From: Pseudomonadota bacterium | GTDB taxonomy: Bacteria > Pseudomonadota > Alphaproteobacteria > Rhodospirillales > Rhodospirillaceae | Direction: 5' to 3' | Assembly: GCA_023396465.1 (NCBI GenBank) | Contig: JAEWWF010000018.1 | Location: forward strand, 1 to 10,665 | DNA: 10,665 nucleotides | Part shown: piece by piece, positions 6,918 through 10,665 of the stretch | Layout: each line of letters starts with the position of its first letter | Position numbering within the stretch: position 1 is the first letter of the stretch | The notes under the pieces: generated by a model | Told to the model about the DNA's origin: nothing | The model's input: only the letters and a program-made list of their open reading frames with translations | Database searches by the model: none | Made by a program: the position numbers and the translations under genes

Positions 6918-7753
6918 GCGGAAATGTCCTCGGGTTGAAGCGGGATGGCGGCGGCGCTGGTGACGGCGTCAGCGGCCACATGCACGGGCACGCCGGCGGC
7001 GGCGGCGCGGGTGGCCAGCGACGGCGGCAACGGCGCGTCGGTGAAGATGGCGCTGACCTCGGTCAGGCAGCCGCCGCGGGCGAAGGCCTTGCGGCCGATC
7101 TTGCTGGCGTCGAACACCAGGAAGGTGGCGCGGGCGTTCTCGGCCATGGCGAGGCGGGCGCGCACCTCGTCGGTGTCGAAGTCGAGCAGCCCGCCGCCCG
7201 CGTCGATGCCACCGACGCCGAACACCGCCACGTCAACCGTGTAGCGGCGGAAGAAGGCGACGGCATCGTCCCCCACCACCACCCGGTCGCGCAGACGGCC
7301 GCCAGCCAGCGTCACCTCCACCTCGGGATGGGCCGAGGTCAGGTGCCAGGCGGCGCTGATGTTATTGGTCAGCAGCCGCAGGCCGGGGCGCGGCGGCAGG
7401 GCGCGGGCGACTTCCTCCGGCGTGGTGCCGATGCCGACGGAGACGGTGGCGCCCGCCGGCACCTGCGCCGCCACCAAAGCGGCGATGCGGCGCTTGGCCG
7501 CGTGATTGAGCACACGGCGGCTTTCGTAGGTGAGGTTGCGCTGCGGCTCCACCGCGCCGGCGCCGCCATGCACCCGGCGCACCAGGCCCTCGGCCGCCAG
7601 GCGGTTGATGTCGCGCCGGATGGTCTGCGGCGTCACCTGGAAGCGCGCCGCCAGCATCGCCACTTCGGCGAAGCCGTGGGTGCGGACGAGGTCCAGGATC
7701 TGGCTGTGGCGTTCGCTTTCGATCATGCGCAAAGGATGCCGCAGCAGGGGCAT
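6914..7753 (-). CDS. glpR: DeoR-family repressor, GlpR-like
   Basis: 279 residues from the ATG at 7753-7751. The N-terminal winged helix-turn-helix reads RHSQILDLVRTHGF, then VTPQTIRRDINRLAAEGLVR and VHGGA (about 15-65), the DeoR DNA-binding signature. The effector domain follows: IGTTPEEVA (108-116), LLTNN, VTLAGGRLRD, FGVGGIDAGGGLLDFDTDEV (178-197) and FTDAPLPPSL. These blocks match E. coli GlpR almost phrase for phrase (IGTTPEAVA, GISGIDSDGSLLEFD, YTDAPPP), so glycerol-3-phosphate is the likely effector. The start is uncertain. ATG 7753 has GGTGA just upstream; ATG 7726 gives 270 residues, closer to GlpR; ATG 7780 and GTG 7801 would place the candidate operators inside the gene. It is first in the transporter operon and overlaps ugpC by ATGA, so it probably controls its own operon by feedback. 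Confidence 0.92.
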   Translation of the reverse strand: MPLLRHPLRMIESERHSQILDLVRTHGFAEVAMLAARFQVTPQTIRRDINRLAAEGLVRRVHGGAGAVEPQRNLTYESRRVLNHAAKRRIAALVAAQVPAGATVSVGIGTTPEEVARALPPRPGLRLLTNNISAAWHLTSAHPEVEVTLAGGRLRDRVVVGDDAVAFFRRYTVDVAVFGVGGIDAGGGLLDFDTDEVRARLAMAENARATFLVFDASKIGRKAFARGGCLTEVSAIFTDAPLPPSLATRAAAAGVPVHVAADAVTSAAAIPLQPEDISA

Positions 7754-7769
7754 GTTCACCAGTGAACTT
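7752..7769. promoter_or_regulatory. GlpR-operator-like palindrome
   Basis: ATGTTCACCAGTGAACTT contains the perfect repeat GTTCAC-CA-GTGAAC (7754-7767), flanked by AT and TT. The ATGTTC...GAAC core resembles E. coli GlpR operators, whose half-sites are ATGTTCG/CGAACAT. It sits immediately upstream of the preferred glpR start, where a bound repressor would block transcription of the ugp operon. The match is by eye only. Confidence 0.5.
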
Positions 7770-7773
7770 CCCG

Positions 7774-7795
7774 TTTTCATTTCTTTTCGTTTTCG
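7774..7795. promoter_or_regulatory. TTTC direct-repeat run, candidate DeoR-family operator
   Basis: Four TTTC units occur in a row with their C bases at 7778, 7783, 7788 and 7794, a spacing of 5, 5 and 6 bp. This A+T-rich run stands out in GC-rich surroundings. Direct TTTC repeats are the operator type of several DeoR-family regulators, AgaR being the one I recall best. It could be a second, or the true, binding site for the adjacent GlpR-like protein. On the minus strand the same bases are purine-rich and precede ATG 7780, so a ribosome-binding role is a weaker alternative. Confidence 0.42.
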
Positions 7796-7864
7796 TGACA
7801 CCCGGAGCAGTGGCAGGCGCTATTCCCATTGACAGAATGGCGGTTTGGCGGCAGCACATGAGCA

Positions 7865-7879
7865 TGCAAATCATTCGCA
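7865..7879. promoter_or_regulatory. 7-1-7 Fur-box-like palindrome
   Basis: TGCAAAT-C-ATTCGCA is a 7-1-7 inverted repeat with one mismatch, ending 5 bp before the preferred permease start. It has the layout of Fur-family boxes (TGATAATNATTATCA in its classic form), with TGC/GCA ends of the kind seen in alphaproteobacterial Fur-family sites. It lies between the divergent operons but much closer to the right-hand one. If real, it would make the NitT/TauT-type operon metal-responsive. It is a single site recognised by eye. Confidence 0.45.
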
Positions 7880-7884
7880 TAATC

Positions 7885-8673
7885 ATGACTACCCGCACCC
7901 GTCGCGCCCTTCGCCCCCTGCTCCTGCCGCTCGCCCTGCTCGGGCTGTGGGCCGCGGCCTCGGCGGCGGGATGGACCAACGCCTACCTGCTGCCGTCGCC
8001 GGCCGCCGTCGCCCGCGCTGCCGCCGACCTGCTGACACGCGGCGAGCTGGCCGGGCATGTGGCGGCCAGTCTGGCCCGGGTCGGCCTTGGCTTCGGGCTG
8101 ACGGTGGCGGTGGCGCTGCCGCTCGCCATCCTCTGCGCCCTGCTGCCGCGCCTGCACGACTACTTGCGGCTGGTGCTGGAGGTGATGCGCGTCACCCCGC
8201 CGCTGGCGCTGGTGCCGCTGCTGATCCTGTGGCTCGGCATCGGCGAGACCTCCAAGCTGGCGGTGGTGGTGCTGGCGAGCTTCTTCCCGGTGTTCATGAA
8301 CACCTTCGGCGGCCTGCGCGACGCCGACGGCCGCCTGTTGGAACTGGCCCACACCCTCGACCTGACGCCGGGCGAGCGCACCCTGCATGTGCTGCTGCCG
8401 GCCGCCCTGCCCGCCATCATCACCGGCCTGCGGCTGGGTTTCGGCTACAGCTGGCGGGCGCTGGTGGGGGCGGAACTGATCGCCGCCTCGGCCGGGCTTG
8501 GCTACCTCATCATCGATTCGGGCGAGATGGCGCGCACCGATCGGGTGTTCGTCGGCATCGTCGCCATCGCCACCCTGGGCGCCGCCAGCGACTGGCTGTT
8601 CCGCCGCCTGTCCGACCGGCTGGCGCCCTGGCGGCGCGGCGAGCCGGGCGCCGCCGCCCAGATGGGAGGATGA
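7885..8673 (+). CDS. ABC permease, NitT/TauT/SsuC type
   Basis: 262 residues, the usual size for SsuC/TauC permeases, with about six membrane spans starting at residues 10-28. The family's N-terminal LLPSPAAVARAAADLL follows the first span. The ATPase-coupling loop is at about 152-176 (LELAHTLDLTPGERTLHVLL, then PAALP), followed by GLRLGFGYSWRALVGAELIA and GLGYLI, both hallmark blocks of this family. The start is a choice: ATG 7885 gives family length and leaves the Fur-like box outside the gene, but has no clear Shine-Dalgarno. ATG 7858 or 7837 would add 9 or 16 residues, also without good ribosome binding sites. The stop overlaps the first possible ATPase start as ATGA (8670-8673). The substrate is not predictable from the permease; aliphatic sulfonate is only the family default. 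Confidence 0.9.
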   Translation: MTTRTRRALRPLLLPLALLGLWAAASAAGWTNAYLLPSPAAVARAAADLLTRGELAGHVAASLARVGLGFGLTVAVALPLAILCALLPRLHDYLRLVLEVMRVTPPLALVPLLILWLGIGETSKLAVVVLASFFPVFMNTFGGLRDADGRLLELAHTLDLTPGERTLHVLLPAALPAIITGLRLGFGYSWRALVGAELIAASAGLGYLIIDSGEMARTDRVFVGIVAIATLGAASDWLFRRLSDRLAPWRRGEPGAAAQMGG

Positions 8674-8678
8674 CCGCC

Positions 8679-9497
8679 ATGACCGGCCTGCTGATCACCG
8701 GCCTCAGCCGCCGCTTCACCGTCGCCGGCCGCGCCGTCGAGGCCCTGCGCGCCGTCGACCTGACCGTCCCGGCCGGCAAACTGGTCGCCATCGTCGGCCA
8801 CAGCGGTTGCGGCAAGACCACCCTGCTGCGGCAGATCGCCGGGCTCGACCGCCCCGACGCCGGCACCTTGCGCTTCGTCGCCGCCGACGGACGCGAACGG
8901 CCGCGCGGCCGCATCGGCATGGTGTTCCAGGAACCGCGCCTGCTGCCGTGGAAGACGGTGCGCGCCAACCTGCTGCTCGCCCTGCGCCGCCAATGCACGG
9001 GAGCGGAGGCGGAGGCGCGGGTGACCGAGGCGCTGGCCGCCGTCGGACTGTCGGCCTTCGCCGATGCCTGGCCGCATCAGCTGTCCGGCGGCATGGCGCA
9101 GCGCGCCGCCATGGCCCGGGCGCTGTGCCGCGACCCCGACATCCTGCTGCTGGACGAGCCCTTCGGTGCCCTCGACGCCCTCACCCGCAGCCGCCTGCAC
9201 GACGAATTCGCCGCCCTGCGCCTGCGCCGGCCGCTGACCACCGTGCTGGTCACCCACGACATTGCCGAGGCGGTGCGGCTGGCCGACACGGTGGCGATCA
9301 TGGCCGACGGCCGCATCATCCGCCACGAGCCCATCCACGCCCCGCACCCGCGCACTCCCGCCGACCCGCGTCTGGCGGCGGCGGGGCTGCGCATCACCGA
9401 TTGCATCCTTGGCCGCCCGCCGTCCTCGGCGGCAGCGGCGGATGCCTTCCCGTCACATCACCCCTCCACGGAGCACCATCCATGCTGCGTACCCTGA
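8679..9497 (+). CDS. ABC transporter ATP-binding protein, NitT/TauT/SsuB type
   Basis: 272 residues. Motifs in order: Walker A GHSGCGKTT at 40-48, Q-loop Gln84 in MVFQEPRLLPWKTVRAN (the RLLPW form is typical of the nitrate/taurine/sulfonate group), signature LSGGMAQR at 135-142, Walker B LLLDEP at 156-161, D-loop FGALDALTR, and H-loop His193 in VTHDIAEAV. No TOBE domain follows, as usual for SsuB/TauB. GGGAGG at 8664-8669 is 9 nt before ATG 8679 but touches ATG 8670, so 8679 is preferred; the earlier codon would add three residues. The C-terminal tail is odd, with His260, His261, His266, His267, Cys269 and Cys270. It reads through the ribosome binding site of the next gene and overlaps it by 16 bp. 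It energises uptake with the permease upstream and the binding protein downstream. Confidence 0.93.
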   Translation: MTGLLITGLSRRFTVAGRAVEALRAVDLTVPAGKLVAIVGHSGCGKTTLLRQIAGLDRPDAGTLRFVAADGRERPRGRIGMVFQEPRLLPWKTVRANLLLALRRQCTGAEAEARVTEALAAVGLSAFADAWPHQLSGGMAQRAAMARALCRDPDILLLDEPFGALDALTRSRLHDEFAALRLRRPLTTVLVTHDIAEAVRLADTVAIMADGRIIRHEPIHAPHPRTPADPRLAAAGLRITDCILGRPPSSAAAADAFPSHHPSTEHHPCCVP

Positions 9498-10453
9498 GCC
9501 GTTCCCTGGCCGCCCTCCTGGTGGCGGCCGGCCTTGCTTCCGCCGCCCAGGCGGCGGCGCCGGAACAGATCAACATTTCCTACGTCAAATCGCCCTTCAA
9601 CCTGCAAAGCATGGTCATGCGCAAGCAGGGGCTGCTGGAGAAGGAATTCGAGCAGGACGGCATCAAGATCGTCTGGCACGACATCACCTCCGGCGCCCAT
9701 CAGGCCCAGGCCATGGCCGCCGGATCGCTCGACATCGGCGGGGTGATGAACACCACCTCCATCCTGCTCGCCAATGCCGGCGGCAACCCGGTGGCCATCG
9801 CCGCCGGCGTCAGCCGCCCGTCGCAGACCTATGCCATCGTCGCCCGCGCCGGTGGCCCGCAGAGCGTCGCCGACCTGAAGGGCGCCAAGATCGCCGGCCC
9901 GCGCGGCACCGTGCTGCATCAGTTGCTGGCCGCCGCCCTGGCCGCCGAGGGCATGAGCCTCGCCGATGTCGAGTTCCTCGGCATGGATCTGCCGAAGGCG
10001 CAGGCGGCGGTGATCGCCGGTCAGGTGGATGCCGCCCTGCTGGCCGCCAGCCTGAAGATCAAGGCCGAGGAAGCCGGTGCCCGCACCATCGCCACCGCCG
10101 ACGGCCTCATCAACCCGGTGCTGGTGGTGGGCGCGCGCCGCGCTTTCGCCACCGACCACCCGGAGCTGCTGGAGCGGGTGCTGAAGGTCCACCGCGACAC
10201 CACCGCCTGGACCGCCGCCCATGCCGACGAGGCCATCGCGCTCGGCGCCGAGGAACAGGGCATCAGCCTGGACGACGCCCGCAAGCTGGCGGCGTGGAGC
10301 AACTTCACCGACACCCTGCGGCCGCAAGACGTGGCCAGCATCGGCGATGACCTCGCCTTCCTGAAGGCCAACGACATGCTCCAGGGCGAGGTCGACATCC
10401 CGGCCCTGCTGCTGCCCGGCGCCCTCGCCACCACCAGCGGAGCCAGCCAGTGA
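9482..10453 (+). CDS. Periplasmic binding protein, NitT/TauT/SsuA-like, substrate unknown
   Basis: 323 residues. A signal peptide is evident: basic start, alanine/leucine core, cleavage after AQA at about residue 24. The mature domain follows the SsuA layout: INISYVKSPFN, GLLEKEF, DITSGAHQAQAMAAGSLDIG, VADLKGAKIAGPRGTVLHQLLAAAL (matching the VADLKGHKVAFQKGSSSHNLL block of SsuA), then a hinge strand with VIAGQVDAALLA. SsuA-type sulfonate binders have a WDPY-like motif right after the 'VDA' of that strand; here it reads LLAASLK, so the binding pocket differs. GGAG at 9470-9473 lies 8 nt before the ATG. The gene overlaps the ATPase by 16 bp, and its stop overlaps the GTG of the next gene. Sure of the fold and transporter role; the ligand is open. 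Confidence 0.92.
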   Translation: MLRTLSRSLAALLVAAGLASAAQAAAPEQINISYVKSPFNLQSMVMRKQGLLEKEFEQDGIKIVWHDITSGAHQAQAMAAGSLDIGGVMNTTSILLANAGGNPVAIAAGVSRPSQTYAIVARAGGPQSVADLKGAKIAGPRGTVLHQLLAAALAAEGMSLADVEFLGMDLPKAQAAVIAGQVDAALLAASLKIKAEEAGARTIATADGLINPVLVVGARRAFATDHPELLERVLKVHRDTTAWTAAHADEAIALGAEEQGISLDDARKLAAWSNFTDTLRPQDVASIGDDLAFLKANDMLQGEVDIPALLLPGALATTSGASQ

Positions 10454-10665
10454 CGCCCCATTTCCTCAGCGTCGCCGAGCGGGAGGGAGTCCTGGCCATC
10501 GGCCGGGACGACCTGCTGAAATACGCCGGCCCGTCGCAGATCATCGCCTGCGCCCTGTCGTTCCGCCTGTTCCGCCGGGCCTTCGCCGACTTGAGCCCGG
10601 CGTCGCCGCCGCTGCGCGACAGCATCCGGGTGCGCACCGCCTTCCCCGGCGAGGGTGTCCACGAC
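10450..10665 (+). CDS. Unknown protein coupled to the transporter, C-terminus beyond window
   Basis: GTG at 10450-10452 overlaps the binding-protein stop as GTGA, and the frame is open for all 72 remaining codons to the window edge. The visible part has no signal peptide or membrane span, so it is probably cytosolic. It contains YAGPSQIIACALSFRLFRRA (25-44) and ends in RVRTAFPGEGVHD. I do not recognise the family. The layout of a GPxxxxACAL helix start faintly recalls the FmdE-type domain (formylmethanofuran dehydrogenase subunit E related), but the key Cys/His pattern of that domain is not evident here and I would not assign it. The four-base overlap and the codon usage, which matches the neighbouring genes, make it very probably a real gene of the transporter operon. 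A role in processing or sensing the imported compound is an inference from position only. Confidence 0.7.
   Translation, partial: MTPHFLSVAEREGVLAIGRDDLLKYAGPSQIIACALSFRLFRRAFADLSPASPPLRDSIRVRTAFPGEGVHD

Noticed and set aside
4477..6981. Apparent 834-residue fusion on the minus strand
   Set aside because: The upstream part is an out-of-frame reading of the ATPase gene. The true protein starts at 5766 with a signal peptide.
7829..7834. Perfect -35 hexamer TTGACA upstream of the right-hand operon
   Set aside because: No acceptable -10 lies 16-18 bp downstream (the bases there are about CAGCAC), so it was not called as a promoter. It may still contribute.
7796..7836. Possible Pho box (TGTCAC and CTGTCA on the minus strand) for the ugp-like operon
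   Set aside because: The two half-sites are too far apart; a Pho box needs 11-bp-spaced repeats.
7762..7884. Permease start further upstream (GTG 7762, ATG 7837 or ATG 7858)
   Set aside because: The added N-terminus would run through the candidate operators, lacks ribosome binding sites and exceeds the family's usual length.
7869..7886. Direct repeat AATCAT at 7869-7874 and 7881-7886
   Set aside because: It is short and largely overlaps the 7-1-7 palindrome and the start codon, so it was not listed as a separate element.
8498..10453. Long open frame (651 codons) on the plus strand
   Set aside because: Up to about 9480 it is an out-of-frame Arg/Pro/Ala-rich reading of the permease and ATPase genes. 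Only its last part, from 9482, is the real binding protein, which has its own ribosome binding site and signal peptide.
1..10665. CRISPR arrays, insertion sequences, tRNA or rRNA genes
   Set aside because: No regularly spaced repeats, transposase motifs, terminal inverted repeats or structural RNA signatures were seen on either strand.

Overview
The window is GC-rich, gene-dense DNA with overlapping, translationally coupled genes. The protein types suggest an alphaproteobacterium, perhaps of the Rhodospirillales. That placement is an inference from base composition, the Ugp/GlpR arrangement and general protein character; no rRNA or other marker gene is present.

Left end (1-1605, minus strand): two genes read toward the left edge. 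The first is a putative GT-A-like glycosyltransferase with a YFVEDD motif. The second is a family 9 (heptosyltransferase-like) glycosyltransferase that the window edge truncates. They look like part of a lipopolysaccharide or surface-glycan locus. A 192-bp divergent spacer (1606-1797) follows; it contains a short perfect inverted repeat. Next, on the plus strand, come an AhpD-like carboxymuconolactone decarboxylase family protein (1798-2163) and, starting 3 nt after its stop, a small exported or membrane-anchored protein with FliL-like features (2167-2703). This pair meets the next operon tail to tail with only 14 bp between stops.

Centre (2718-7753, minus strand): a five-gene operon in transcription order glpR-like DeoR regulator, ugpC-like ATPase, ugpB-like binding protein, ugpA-like permease, ugpE-like permease. 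It is a complete CUT1-family ABC importer, most likely for sn-glycerol-3-phosphate or glycerophosphodiesters, with its own regulator encoded first. Regulator/ATPase and permease/permease are joined by ATGA overlaps. A perfect 13-bp stem followed by a T-rich tract lies between the binding-protein gene and the permeases, and probably lowers permease expression relative to the binding protein.

Divergent control region (about 7754-7884): it carries a GlpR-operator-like palindrome, a run of TTTC repeats of the kind bound by some DeoR-family regulators, and a 7-1-7 Fur-box-like palindrome just before the right-hand operon.

Right end (7885-10665, plus strand): a NitT/TauT/SsuABC-type importer in the order permease, ATPase, binding protein, every junction overlapping or nearly so. 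A further gene of unknown function starts on the binding protein's stop codon and runs off the window. The Fur-like box, a binding protein without the WDP-type motif of sulfonate binders, and the linked unknown gene together make this the part most likely to hold something undescribed. Its substrate cannot be read from the sequence.
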